Shown one piece after another: positions 1 to 13,900 of a stretch of 64,000 nt of DNA. Within the stretch, counting starts at the first letter, position 1. Every line of letters begins with the position of its first letter. The stretch lies in assembly GCF_900496995.4 (NCBI RefSeq), contig NC_044029.1, forward strand, positions 8,122,001 through 8,186,000, given 5' to 3'. Source of the stretch: Aquila chrysaetos chrysaetos. Taxonomy: Eukaryota; Chordata; Aves; Accipitriformes; Accipitridae. The notes under the pieces are model-generated. The model saw nothing but the letters and a program-made list of their open reading frames with translations. It did not search any database and was not told where the DNA came from. A program made the translations under genes and the position numbers.

Positions 1-3000
1 CCAGCAAGAATTTAGTTTCTTATTGACTGACAAGAGTGAAAATATAGTAAAAAAAATATTTTCAGCTCAACCTAAGCAATAGTAATGACAAACAAATCTT
101 TTGAAGAGTTTTGAAATTCCTGAGAGTTTAATTAAAATGTGTATGTTTTCTTTATTAAAGTGTACTTGTAAACAAAATACTGAAATGTAGAGTCATCTTT
201 AATTTACTTATAGAGTTATTTGGGGGTTTTCTATTAAAATATTTGCTGAAATCAAATGAAGTTTGTGAATTCTGCCAACCCTGTTCTTGATTTTTTTAAT
301 AGAAAACTAATTACCTGAAAATATTTCTAAGTTTTAAGTAAAAAATTTTCTCTGGGGCAAGACACTATTGAGATCTCTAGTCTTTACATATGTTGAAATA
401 AGACTCTTCTGTCTGCATCTTGAAACTATACTAGAACCTTCCTTATCCAATTTTTTTCATTTCGTGGGCTTGGACAAACCACTGCCATGACGTGACACCT
501 TTGTGTGTTTCCAGTAAACTGATCTGAGGCTTTTGCCCCCGTTCTGTACTTGAAAATCCTTATACTGCTTCAGATTACATTAATTATTAAAGGTATCAGA
601 AAGTCAAAACTGTAGCCAGGCCTGACACAAGATGGGAACACTTCTTTGCTGTCACTCTGTTAAACCAGAAAGACAGAGGTGAGCAGGACGGAGCTGTCTT
701 TCTCTCTTTTTTTCTTTTTGCGTTAAGGGACTGTCTTGCACTGAGATAATTTTAGTAGTACCTTAGGATCTGCTGATGCTGTAGGATGAAGCAACAATAA
801 ATCCCACCTGAGAAACTACTACCTAAATAACTGACCACAAAATGAATGTAGTATATCAGTTCATTAAGTAGACTGTACTTCTATTTACATTAATGGTACA
901 TTTACATATAGGTTAATTCAGATTTGAATCAGACTCCTAGAAAACTAAAATGACATTGCTGACAACCAAAAGCCACCAAAGGTCCTGAGGAGGTCCTTCA
1001 AGCATTACAGGGCCTTAATCTTACCTCTAATTTCTAGGGAAAGAGGTGGTGCAAAACCAAGTTGGCTGAATCAAAGCAACCAGAAGTTGCAGGAGAAAAT
1101 TTGCTTTCTTGTCAGCACATTTGGTCTTTTGTGTTCAACGACTGTACGGCTGATCTCAGCATGAGTTTATCTTGATAGCCTAAGTGTTCAGACATGATCA
1201 CCATGGACCAGTGCTGTTTCTCATGGAAGAGTACATAATTTTTCATATATTGTATATACTTTGGAGTTGCCATTTTTAAAATGCAACTGGTTTAAAAACA
1301 CAATCAGGATTTTGTCTCAAATGATAAATTACAATCTAAAGCTAAGTGAACTTGTTTTGTGATAATCCTTTAAGATCAACAGCTGCCTGGCTGTCTGGCT
1401 TACATTGGCTAAAGAAACCTAAATACAAACATATATTGCCCATTATTATAATTGCAGGGAAAGGAAGCAAATCTGTCCTTCTTTCTAGAAAACAAAATAA
1501 ATTTGTGGCAAGGAGCACATTTATTTACAAGTGCAGCAATCACAAGGATAGTAATAAAACAAATCCTGTAAACAGTGCAATTATTCTGTTTATTGTAAAC
1601 TTGACATTGCATTTGGAATTAGCTCCTGGGAGACTTCCCTTCCCTTCCACAACTAACAAGATGGATGTTTCTGAACATAAAATGAAAGCTTCTGTCTTTG
1701 TGTAGTATATGTATGTTTGGGTGTGGGTGGGTGTACCTAAATTCTTGGTACAGAAACAAGTGGGTTAAAAGGCAATGAATTTAAACTAAGTAAACAAAAC
1801 ATTCCACAGAGAAATTCATTGAATAGCTATACTTATTCGGTAAAATAAGACAATTTCAGGTAAACTTCTTACAAAAAATAAGCATGACAAATATGGCATA
1901 ATTAGTGCATTGACTGTATCAGTATTGAGGCCACCCTGTTTTTCTTCGGTGCGCCTATATAAATACTAGCATACAGAAAAATAACCCACGTCAGAGTGAT
2001 AAAAAGAGGAAAAGCACGATCTTAATTACAAATTATCTTTATTGTCCTCTCCATTGTAAGGCACAGATAACTATGCACAAGAAACAGAGTTCATAAATCT
2101 GAATATACTGAAAAGAAAATTAAACTGATGTTGCATCTATCCTTGAAGTATTCTCCTCTGAGATATCATATGTCTTTCGTAGTTTTCTGGAGCTATGCAT
2201 GAAATTATGATGATAATCAGTGGGAAGGGACTATAGCTGTTGGATTGTTTAATGGAAAAATAACTGAGGAGTATTATGGATTTCATTAGTCTAAAGCAGG
2301 CAGTGGCAACCCAGAGGAAGCCAATGCAAGCCAGTCTTGCTGTCACAAGCCCAGATCAACCCAGAAACAGAAGGGTGTGAGCTTTTCTACAGCATCTTAT
2401 TATGTTCCAATCTTTACCAAGGGCCAAACCACTAAGAACACAGCGAGACAAATTGTGTGGGGATTTGGGGGTTATTATTTCTGTTTGACTGGTCAAGTAT
2501 CTTGGGCAATTAGAAATATGTATTAAAAAAATGTGTTTTCATCCCTGGCACCAACTCAATGACAAGGATCATCAGAGAAAATTTAAAAATATCAATGATT
2601 TTTTTCTTTTGTCTGATAGCTTTGAAAGCTATGCTTCCAAATATTTAGAAATACATACAAAATTATTAATGAATTACACTTTGGAAATACCACTTCTCCT
2701 TTCGTTTCTTCTTTTAGTAAATAATTGTGTGTATCAGTCAGATATCGCCTGTGCTGATTAGCATGATTGCAAAAATACAGGCAATAGAAACGCATATACT
2801 AACTTGCCCTAAACCTGTAACCTCTGAGTTATAGCAGCTTTTAAGAGTGCATTCAGAATCTATCACATCCCTAAACAAGTTGTTCCAGTTGCTATTTGTC
2901 TTCTGTTAAAAACATTTTTATTTCCAGCTAGTGAAAGAGAATGTGTGAATTAGGGATGGCTGCAACTACAAATGTGCTTGAATAAATGTGCAATAAAATT

Positions 3001-4202
3001 TTATGGGTGGCAGTTAAACAAACATGATATTTAAGATTGTGATACTATCATCAACAGTTACATGTCTCTGCTTGTGCATTACCACTTGCAAGATTGAGCT
3101 CTTTGAGCGTAAAAGCTTTAGAACAAGAGCTCTCCCCTTCCATGTGGGGCCAAGAAGAAAGGAGTCCTGATCCCAACTTCACCATTCCATGGAAATCCAA
3201 ATAGGAAATACATTCACAACAGGAGTAAGGTCACAATGAGAAAGAGGCATTGACAGCCTTCAGATATATTGCAAAAATAAAGAGAGGACTTCAACTAACT
3301 TGTGCTTTACCTTAGCATTCTATATGTGCTTTAAAATTAAGTGTTTCCTCTGTAAATATAAATGGACCCATTTTTCTTTTTTCTTCAGTTTTTCATGATT
3401 TCTCCCCCCTTGGTTTGCCTTTTAGGACTCTGATGTAAGTGCAGCTGTGGTTTTTTAAGAGGTGTTTACGCCATTTCTTGCACACAGCTCATCCATCACT
3501 CTCCGCTCAGATACAGCAAGAATTCAAACGCAGCCTGAGTGGCACAGCCTTTTGCCTTTCATAAAGTGCCTTAGCGGGACCTGGAGCATCAGTGTGTCAC
3601 CAACAGCACGTTCCTGGAGTGAATGCAGTCGTTTCTCCCATGTTCCAGAATATGTCAAAGAGCAGAAATACTAACGTTTACATATGCTGTAGTGAAACCG
3701 GAGACTCATGCTGGGATAACACCACTTCGTACTCACCGCAGGTCTTACAGGGGCTCTGTTTCAGGTATCATCCTTGGCACAAGAATTCTTCCTTTGCTCC
3801 AACTTATCGTTCTTAACTGTTCCTAATGGAACAGTTTCTGGCAACATATAATCTGTTTTCAGTCCATATACAAGACCATCTCTCTGGTTAAATACTAGAC
3901 TCAGATATTTCATAATAAAAACATATTATGAGTTTCAGACATGGCTCGCTCCCTTAGGCAAAGCTTGACCGACTCAAGTTAGAGCTGCTTCCATCTGCTT
4001 CTTGACGGGGCCAACCAAGTCAGTCCAGAGTGATGCTTGTGATTGCTTTACTTTTACCAACTCCTGCTTTATACTGATCAGGAGCTACAGTTTTAGTTTA
4101 TATCTAAAATGGCAATTCACAAAAGCATCCCTTCACCTTTGTGAAATTTTAAGTGTGCATATATGGGTGGTACCAAATTCTTACTATCAGTGGGAGAAGA
4201 TA

Positions 4203-4321
4203 GAGCAAAATTCTGTCCACTGAAGTTATTGGATATGAAGATGAATCTGGTAGCAGCCCAAACTGAACACTGTATCTCATACCTGCATTCCTTATACCAG
4301 GAAAAAGGCAGAATTTTGCCT
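4203..4321. mobile_element. Ancient palindromic (MITE-like) element, about 119 bp
   Basis: GAGCAAAATTCTGTCC at the left and AAGGCAGAATTTTGCC at the right share an 11-bp inverted core, GCAAAATTCTG / CAGAATTTTGC. The interior is degraded. The ends match the GGGCAAAATTCTGCC variant of the same repeat class. Confidence 0.45.
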
Positions 4322-5229
4322 GTGTTTCCTCCTCTCCCTAACCTAAATTCACATCAGTACTGAGAAAAAAATAAACAGTAACTAGTCTGATCATTTCTAA
4401 GAATATAGAATTGAAAAATATTAATTTTTACATTAATTTAAGATAATTGCCAATGATAGCATAATCTTTAAAAAAGAAAGAAAAATGAGTCTTAAGTTAC
4501 TTTATTACCTAGTAACTAGTGGGAAGCTTAATGGGTGTATCAGACACAAGTCAAGGAAGTGCAAGCTCCAGATTGTTTTTCTAGGGATGGGATTTCCAGT
4601 TTAGTTCAGGACTGGATGTTCTTTGTTTCACCTCTGCACACAAAGGTGATGATTTCATAAGCACTCCATTTAGAAGTTAGATTGTCAATACATCCTGAAG
4701 TTTTAAACTTACATACTGGGTTTCAAGTGGTCTCTCCAAAAAAGAAAATCATGGATCACAACTTTAAATATAAGAATATAAAATTTAAAAAAAATCAGCA
4801 CTCAGAGCAGGTAGGTATAAATTAGAGATGAACAAACGCTACAAGATTTTCTAGTCTCTACCAAACGACTTGAGTTTGTTATAGCCTAGATTCTAAATCT
4901 AACTCTAAGGGCTCCAGCTTAATTCCAGGACACCAATAAATATGCCTGCTGTCACACAGGAAGTGTCTGAACAAAACCTTCTATCTAGATAAGACTAATT
5001 ATCAACAATGACAATATTATATTCATATAAATAAGTTACCAAAAAAAAAAATATCTAGAATGTGGCTTTCTGATGTGTCATTTACCTTGTTGTGATCTTA
5101 CCTCAGAATAAATATGAGATAGTGTTTTGAGAGGAAGAGCCTGTATACAAACACACAAAGCTGGTATGCTTTACATTGCTGGTGTGAACCATACATTACA
5201 AAGTAACCTTAACAGGTACTTGTAAGGGG

Positions 5230-5260
<31 letters not shown>
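5230..5260 (+). repeat. Poly-A tract (31 A)
   Basis: An uninterrupted run of 31 adenines in otherwise AT-rich intergenic DNA, without a recognisable retroposed sequence upstream of it. Confidence 0.95.
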
Positions 5261-5262
<2 letters not shown>

Positions 5263-8200
5263 ACAATTTTCTGAGCTATCAAATTTAAAGAAATAAACTA
5301 AATTTACATCAAAGAAATATTTTGCATTGTGTGACCATGGTGCTTTTGTTCCAATAACAAGGGCTCAAAAGCTGGATTTATTGTATCATCAAACTGTAGA
5401 TCTTGAGGACTATGTGAGAAGCAGGACTACCATGGCTCCTCACCAGCTGTTGGCTTTGAATTCCAGCACTTTAAATAACGATACTTAGTTGTTTCACTGC
5501 TGAGCAATAAGTGTGTGGTCATACCTTGAAAAACTGTTTCAATGGCATATCATCTGGGCATGGCAAGTGGTTTGTGCATCATCTAGGTTAAGCGGTGAAA
5601 TGCAATCCATGTTCTGTAGATCTTAAGGAAAATTTAGTGGGTTTTGAAAAAAGTTCTAACCAAAAGGGAAAGAGGTAGCACATATTTCATTATGTTCAAA
5701 GAAAGCCCACCCATAAAAGAAGAGGCTACTACAAAGCTGATTGAGCTATAAATCTGCAAGCAATAACACCACAATGAATTTCGGGGCTTGAGAGCAAATC
5801 ATAAGTAGAGCAGAAATGCAAAACCTTTTGCATTTGGCCTGTGGGAAACAATGTAAACATATTAAGATAGTAGAGGTGACACAGAACAAGAATACATATA
5901 ATAGGATTTGGGGGAGGTTTTTTCTTTGATTTCATCTAAGTCAGGATTTAACCTTCTCTGTTCTGTATCTATCTTACAATCATATTTCCATTAAGGAGCT
6001 CTGAAAACTTCAAGGATACTCTATTCCATATTCTTGTATTTAAGACTATTAAAAGTTGGTTTTAGGGTGCAATAGAGGAATAAATCTGTGGACAACCTAG
6101 TATCTGGCACTAGCCTACGTAAGTACTTAGAAAATTACTTCTTTGGGAAAAAAAAAAAAAAAAGTAACCCCAGACCAGACCATGCCTACATTTTCATGAA
6201 GTTTACTTACAAATATGAAGTTTTAATTGCATTTGTCTCCACTTGCTTTATGTCAGTTTCCATATAAAGTTTCAGAGTATTTCTAAACTTTGGGGAAGTG
6301 CTGAACTAGATCCAAACCTTGGCTACTCTGGGATTTAAAACGTAACTGGAATGTGTATGTTTGTCCTATAGTATGGAAAGGGTTCAACATCATGATTTAA
6401 GTATACATGCCTCTTGAATTTATTACCCAGCAAAAACCTTCCTTTAAGCCTACCCAAGATTGCCAGCTTCCAGCCAATTTACCAGCAGGGTTTTTTATTT
6501 ATATTGTCCATAAATCAATGTTTTCTGCCAGCAGCTCTGCAACAAGCACTGCTCTATTTTCTGTTGCATATACCTGGGAAACACAAATATGAAATTACAG
6601 GAAGATAATAACTGGAGAATGAAGCACTAGATGCCTTTCCCAGCACTGCTAGCTGGGCATGTCACTTGCCATGGTAATGGGTCAGAGACAGAGTGGTGGA
6701 ACTATCTGGGGTTCAGCTAGATGCAACCAGTGTGAACTCTGAAAGTACAGATCTCACCAGCATTTCATCTGATTTCAGGCAACTTTGTAGACAATTAGTC
6801 TCGGAGTGAACCGGCTTGGCCAATGTTGATTTACTGTCTGCCAAAGGTATTTTTCTTCACATGGATTTGATCCCATTGGGCTTTTTTTTTTCCTTTTGGT
6901 GTTGCTTTTATGTTTGGGGGGGGGTGTTTAATGAGAAGATATTTTATAAATATGGAAAGAAGCAGAAGACTCTTGTTCCCTTCTCTGCTTTCTACTTACC
7001 TTTCTTTATTGAACTTTTTTCTCCTATCCAGGCTTTTTCCTTATTTCTTCTGACCCCGCATAATAGTTATTAACTAGATTTTTGATTTTAAATAAAGTAC
7101 TTATTTAAGAAGAAAAAGAAGTAGGAAAAGAAATCTTTGATTTACTGTCCAAGCCACTATCATCTCCCTTATCTGTCTTCAGATAGATTGTTCATTTCAC
7201 CCAATCAAATTACAAAAGTCGCATTTGATTCCCTCTGTTCCAGCTGAGTTGTACTTAGCACATAGACTTGAGAAAAAATATTGTTTCCAAGTTATTACTG
7301 CTGCTTCTGATCATCTGAGCACAGCTTGGGGCCTGCCTGCCTATGACATAAATTAAAATAGTCTGAAGATCTGTGTGCAGCTGACAGTAGTAACCTTAAG
7401 TAACTTCCTCCACTGTTGTTGCAAAGGAGAGACAGCCTCCTTGATCAGCTTTGTGTTGACTAAAGAGTCACCTTACTTCAAAGGCGAGCCACCAACTTTA
7501 AGATTCTAGTAAATCACTGGAGCAGTTGAAAGGAGGTGTATGAAAAATCATGCTTGCAGTTTCTCTCAAGCTGTACTTTCTACAATTATTGCTACACATA
7601 CATGCTACTCAATATATGTATCTGAATCACAGTTTCATGGAGGAAAACCTTACTAGTTTGCTAGTAAGGTCTAGATTGGTTGATCTAGATTCATGGTTTA
7701 TAGTATTCTCACAGCATATGTCATACACTATATGACTGATACTCAACTACAAAAGCTAGAATTTTTTCTGCGTAGGTACATTTATTTTCTGTGAAGCAGA
7801 CAAATCCTCTTTCTCCCATTTTACTCGATTAAACTGAGATGTCTGGGCACAGAAATCAGAAAAGAAAAAGCATCAGAAGACCTAAGAGTATATACAGTTT
7901 TGGCATAAGGCAACATTTCTTCCTGAGAACAAGGAACTGTTGTTCCTGACCCAATGCTGGAGCCCTAGCTTCTTATCTGCTGTGTCTTCTAAACTTGGTT
8001 CTATTAGCATCTTTTTTTAACCTTTGATTAGTTTCCCCTAGCTGGGAAACTGAAGAAATACAAAGACAGACTGGATAGTCAAATGTATACTTATAATGCG
8101 TAATCCTAAGCATTTAATCTACATATGTAAGGTTATATTTCACCTGTCCTTAGGCAAGGTGGTAGTTTTTGTGAGACCCTCTCTTTTTCTGATAGACGCT

Positions 8201-10207
8201 GACAAAAGAAGTGTATCTTGTTGTTCATGGGAACTCTGAGAGGTAAGGAATCATAAAATGAATCTAGCAAAATAATAGTGTCATGTTCATTATTGCAAGA
8301 GTCAAAGTACAGGATCAAAGGCTCAGGAAAAAACAAAGTTTGACAAAAAAGGATCAGTTGGGAGTAAGGGTCACAGCCAAACAGGAACAAAAGAATAAAG
8401 AGCAGAAGAAAACATCTGCAAGCCTTGCTTGTGGGGAGGGAGAAGGAAGTAGGAAGAGGGAGGAACCTTTCCACATACTTGCCCTCAGAGGTTTGCATAC
8501 ATTTGTGTACTCCACATTGTTTGAACCTGATTTATAAAATAGTTGCATTTCAGAGATAATGAACATCACAGATGACCTCTCCAGAGGGGTTTCCCTTCCC
8601 CTTTAGGGATAGGGGGAAGAGAACTTTCTCACCACAGGAGAACATAAAGACTTCTAGGGGCTTTAACCACCTAACTCCCATAACTTTTGTGAGAGATGTT
8701 ATATATGTGCAGACCTGTGCATGTAATTTTTTAAAAATATAGTCTCCTTATTTCCTTCCTTGCTTCTCATCTCAATCATCACATGTGGCTCTGCAAAACA
8801 GAGGGGGCAGCACTACAAAAGAAAGATGAGAGGGGCAGATTCCTGTGGGGTGAGCAGAACCAGACTTGCTCTGACTCCTGGCAGAGACTGAGAGTAATGA
8901 GCCCGAACCTGGGCAATGACCAAGCACTCAGAGACAGCTTTGGATTCACCTTAAATTCCTCCTTACTGCCCATAATCATTTTGGGATGGGCTGCAGTAAG
9001 CCACTGCAAACCTAGGAAGGCTTTCATTTATACCGGTAGTCATTTTTGCTATCACCTTTCACTCCTGTGCCTTAAAGCCAGAAAGATATATGTACCTTCT
9101 GCCTAGTGAGCCAGCGGGGAGGCTTTAATAAAACCATTACTTTCACAATGTGTTCACAAAAACTAACTTCAGATAGGCAAGGCCAGCTTTCCTAGGCTTC
9201 CTCTACAGCCAATGAGGTAAAAAATATTGTTTAGGAGTTTCCTTTAGTATCTGTGGAGACTATCACTTTCCATTAATATGGAAGTTTCCTGAGCAGAAAT
9301 ATTCTTTTATACCACTATAGAATATTACTGCTTCCTTATCTTGTCACACTTATTTCCTGCAGAAGAGGTTAGCAGCAGTAGTTTGGTACACCTCCATGGA
9401 CTAGCCATCACAGAAGTTGGAAAGCATCACATAACTCACCTTTTCCCCTTTGCAGTTGGCAATGCATCAGGAAAACAGCCTTTCATGTGTTCTCGCACAC
9501 AAGCAGTTAGAATATACAGAAAATGTTTAGCAGGTAGAAATAGGGTAGAAAATAGCCTCCACGAAAGGGATAGTTCTTAGTACTCCCTCTTGCACAATTG
9601 TTATGTTTTCACAGTGCATGTTTTTCTCCTTATAATATTTACTTGGCTATTTTTTCATTCAACTGCTACTCAGGTAATACTATACTTCTATTTATGGCTA
9701 ATGGGATATTTAGAGTAGTGCAGTCTACTCAAAGACCTGGTTCTGCAGTATTCTTATCTTCCTCACCTCTGTAAATTTTTGGAGCAGTTTAATTTCTCAC
9801 TATATGAGTCCTTTGCAATCTAAATACTCATAACTGCTGTCAGTGATTTCCAACATACTGCAAACAAAGGTAAAAGAGTAAAACAGTGAGATGATCTTTC
9901 CAAGATGTGGCATTAAACTCAAAATAAGAAAGACCTTTTCTCCAGACTCTGACTCAGACTTGTAAAACCTCTTTTCCATCCAATGCACCATAAATGGGTA
10001 TTAAATGTGGTCATCAAATTGTCCACAGAAGAGTAAACTCCCCTATAAAATCGGTGGGCATTTTTGCAAACTGGGACTGGTGAACTGTTTTGAGAAACAA
10101 TGTAAAAATGTTTCACAATGGGAAGCACTGACAAGTGGAACAAATTTGTCATGGGCAGTGGCAGATTTTTAACCACTTGAAATCTTCAGACCGATGACTG
10201 AACAACA

Positions 10208-10940
10208 TGTCTTAGCCAGACCCAATTTGTTGGGACCCAGAACCAGTTTGGTTGTTGTGGTCAGTTAACCTTGCCTAAGGGCCAAACTCCCACTCAGCTG
10301 CTCAGTCACTTCCCACCCCAGCAGGAGACGGGGACAAAACAGGATTAGAAAGCTTGCAGGTCAAGATAAAGACAGGGAGATCACTTACCAGTTACTGTGA
10401 TGGGCAAAACTGCCTCAACTTGGGGAAAATTAACTTAATTTTTCACCAGTTAAAATAGATTAGGGTAGTAAGAAACAAAGACAAACATTAAAACAACTTC
10501 CCCCCCACCCTCTCCCAGGCTCAGCTTTGCTCCTTCACTCCCAATTCCTCTACCCACCCCGACAGTGGCACAGGGGACTGGGGAGGTGATGGCCAATCCA
10601 TAATAGTTCCTCGCCGCCACTTCTTCCCTGTGCCACTTCTACCCTGCTCCAGCACGGACTCTCCCCTCGAGCTTCAGTTCCTTCAGGAAACAACTGCTCC
10701 ATCGTGGGTCCTGCACAGTCTGCGGTGGTACCTGCACCACCTCCCCCCCACCCCTCCTCCTCCTCCTCCTCTGATCTTGCTGTTCCCTCCACTGTTTCTC
10801 CCTCTTTTTGTTACCTCCTCCTCTCTCCGTCCAGCAATTTTGCCTTTCCTTAAATGTTTTCTCAGCTTCACGGATGGGCTCAGCTACGTCCTGCAATGGG
10901 TTCAGCCCAGGGCAGCCCCTGGCCTCCTGCCCACACCTTG
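10208..10940 (-). mobile_element. Degraded solo LTR of an avian endogenous retrovirus
   Basis: The interval matches, from memory of the family, an LTR widespread in bird genomes. Landmarks on the plus strand are AACTTGGGGAAAATTAACTT near 10420, a CCCCCCACCCTCTCCC stretch followed by GGCTCAGCTTTGCTCC near 10500-10535, CTGCTCCAGC and CTTCAGGAA repeats at 10645-10690, and ATGGGCTCAGC near 10875. By this resemblance the LTR reads on the minus strand; its 3' end would be the CA at 10208-10209. The 5' end seems truncated, and no gag, pol or env coding sequence or second LTR is seen. Open frames in the GC-rich part are incidental. Confidence 0.7.
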
Positions 10941-13900
10941 ATGGCAACACGGGAAGGGGGTAAAATCCAACGGCTCGTACTCGAGTTTGAGAATCAGCAC
11001 TACGACATTAAAATTTTGTCTATGTTAATAATATGCACCAAGTGTTCTCATCTAAGCAAGTGCCAACTACCCATCAGTCACTGCTTCCACCCAGCACTCG
11101 TAATTGCTTACACCATTTATCTGTAGCCTATTCAAAATCTGAAAAATAAAAACCATATTTTTATGGAAGACAAAGTCAGAAACGAAGATTAGTTTCTGAA
11201 ATTGGATACAAATCCCACTTTAAGGTTTGTAAATGTTGCAGATTCATGTGGTTTTGACTGATCAACACTCTACTGTAAATATCACCTATCTTGAAAAAGC
11301 CACATAGTTTCAATTTCTGCATTTTAATATCTTTCACAAAACTTTCTGCAGAGAATTTGACATACTGTTTAAAATATAAGTAGAGAAATTCAAACATAAA
11401 CATTTTATGACAGTTAAAATATTTGCCTGTATATTTGGAATATATCAACAACATATTGTGTTATGCTGTCTTTGAATATTAAAATATAAAAATGCAGCCT
11501 GGATATCCTTAATCATGGTAACACTGTTTTATAAATATGGTAATAAATATTAAAACCTACGTAATGCACATATGGAAAACATAGACTTTTTGAGACATGC
11601 AGGGTCATTTCTGCTTTGCAAATCATGAACCTTAAGAGAGACATCACTTAAGAGAGACAAAAGAGAGAAGAATTTGGGAGCAGAGTCAAGGATTTACGAT
11701 AGATCCATATAGGAGCTGTGGAAGATTTAGGCATCTAGCTGCCATTTTATATGCTTAAATCTAAAGGTTACAACTTCAACACCCCATCTAAGATGAAGCC
11801 TAACCCAAGAGGTACCTGTGTCTTCGACTTTAAAGTATTCCAGGTGTGGAGGACTCTGTTCTGGGCATGTCCTTAAAGGTCACCTTCTCCCTATGTTTCA
11901 GCAACACAAAGCATAGCTCACAGCTGAAACTTTCAGGATTTGCAAACTTCTTTACAAAAGGTGCATTTGAATTTTCAGAGCATGTGAAAACCTCACACAG
12001 GTGGGATTATCATTGGGCTCTGCTTTTTATGAGATCAGGCTCAGCTCCTTCTTCTACTTGAAAAACTATAATAATTTATACCCAAACACTATGCTTGCAA
12101 CAAGCCATCGGGTATTTTAGGGAGAGTTGTCCTTCTATTACCTTCTGTTGAAATCAGAAGCTTAAGAAGTCACCGTGCAAGGGAAAAGAGTGCAAATATG
12201 AGTGAGAATGACTTTTATTATCTAATAAGTAGACTCTCATCTGAAAAAGTTCCCATCCTGTTCCAGCAAAATTTGCCAGATTCTCCCGTTAAGTATTCAT
12301 GAGAGCAAAAACTGGCATCCTGTCTTAAAATACTTCAAGTAGCAGAATTCCCTTTGATGGCCTTGAGCTGAATGATAGCTCTGTCATGTCTCCTAATGAT
12401 GCTTTCAGTCTTAAAGAGAGGTTCCTCTGCTTCAGATGTTAGTTTAAGTCTTGTGCCAGGAGCTGGAAAGCCACTTCTCACCTCCTATGATCCAGGCAAA
12501 GTAAAACTCTTTGGGCAAATTCTTAGGGATGAAGGAACAAAAATGGGTCAAGTATAGAGAGGATGGTTTCTAAGTCTACCTTGAAAAACCTTATTTGTAT
12601 TATTTATCTAGAAAGGTGGGAGGACAATACAGCTTTATGTATCTGTAGGATAAGGCAGGAGAAATGTGATGTCTGGGATCTTTACTTAAAATTTTACTTA
12701 AAATTATACATCTTGGCTACTAAAACTAACAGGAAATCTGTTGTGCTCTGTGACATATGCAAAATCAATCTGTTTTATATGAATAACATATTAAAAAATA
12801 AGTTGCCTGGCAGCATATAGTTCATACAGTTCTTCCCTTTCCACTAATGTCTCCATATTCAGTATATGAACTTTTTTATGTGTTTGTCAGTCAAAGAGAA
12901 AGCTGCATGTAAAGGATCTCCTCGTGAGATACTTCTGCAGTGATGAAGGAATACAGTATTGTTTCCTCGTGCCCCCTGAACTTTGCAGAAGGGCAGCTGA
13001 TAAAGAACTAGCCAGATCCAGGCAGATGCCCATTGCTTCTCACTCCTCCAGAATTCACAGGGAAAAATATATAACTTGTGGTTAATTCACTTCTACCATG
13101 ATTTTCCCACTGCCAATATATTTGCAACCAGAGTATGGTGCTAGTAAAAGCTAGAGGCTGACAGCACTTCTGTAGTAAACACTGAATGGAAGAAGCTTTT
13201 GAGTATGAATCACATATGAAACAGCATCAGCAAGAGCAAATAATGCACACACTTATGTGGAAAAATATGTTGGCTAGTACACGGAAATTATATTAAGGCT
13301 GCAAGCAGAAAAAAGGTGCCAGGACTAATGAAGAGAAGGGTGAAACTGAGAAAGAAAATGGAGTCTGTATAATGATAGAGGACTAGTTTATGACAATTGG
13401 GTAGCTGAATAGATGGAAGATATACACTGGGAAGTGAATATGGAAGCTTTGTTCAGAATGAGAACTAAAAGTGATGAAACCGAGAGGAAGTCATAAATCT
13501 GGTGAGCTACAAGAATTATTTTATGTAGTCGTTTGTGCCAATCATTCCGCATAAAATTACAGAGAGTTTCTGCTTTGAGGTGTCACAAGCTGAACATTCA
13601 GGAAAATGAATGACACTAGATCGTTTTTGTACAAATCCATAACATCCTACAAAAAAAAGGAAGACAATTTAGAACTCATTTTTGGATCAACCAAATCACT
13701 GCGTGGGAGGACTCTAATACTCTATCAAGGCTATATAAAAGGAGCATATAAGTTGCCATACAACAACTTTGCAAACATTGGTGAAGCAGAGACAATAGGT
13801 GACAGCCAGCTTGCATATTAACAAAAGAAAAGCAGAGGTGTGTAAAGCCCTGAAGAGTTACAACGAACTTGATTTTGCTTTGACATAGTACGGAAATGTA

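Larger units (their letters stand above)
1..10207. other. AT-rich intergenic DNA
   Basis: No gene recognised on either strand. Open frames are all under about 125 codons, overlap one another and resemble no known protein. Apart from the poly-A tract at 5230 and the inverted-repeat fossil at 4203, I see only short A or T runs. A weak CR1-like patch may lie at 8567-8600 (GATGACCTCTCCAGAGG). RASSF9, expected further out on this side from mammalian synteny, was not seen. Confidence 0.75.

Noticed and set aside
8567..8600. CR1-like patch GATGACCTCTCCAGAGG
   Set aside because: Too short and without the rest of the CR1 3' end to be sure.
10630..10950. Pro-rich and Arg-rich open frames on both strands near 10.6-10.9 kb
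   Set aside because: They fall within the degraded LTR and come from its CCT and CCC runs.
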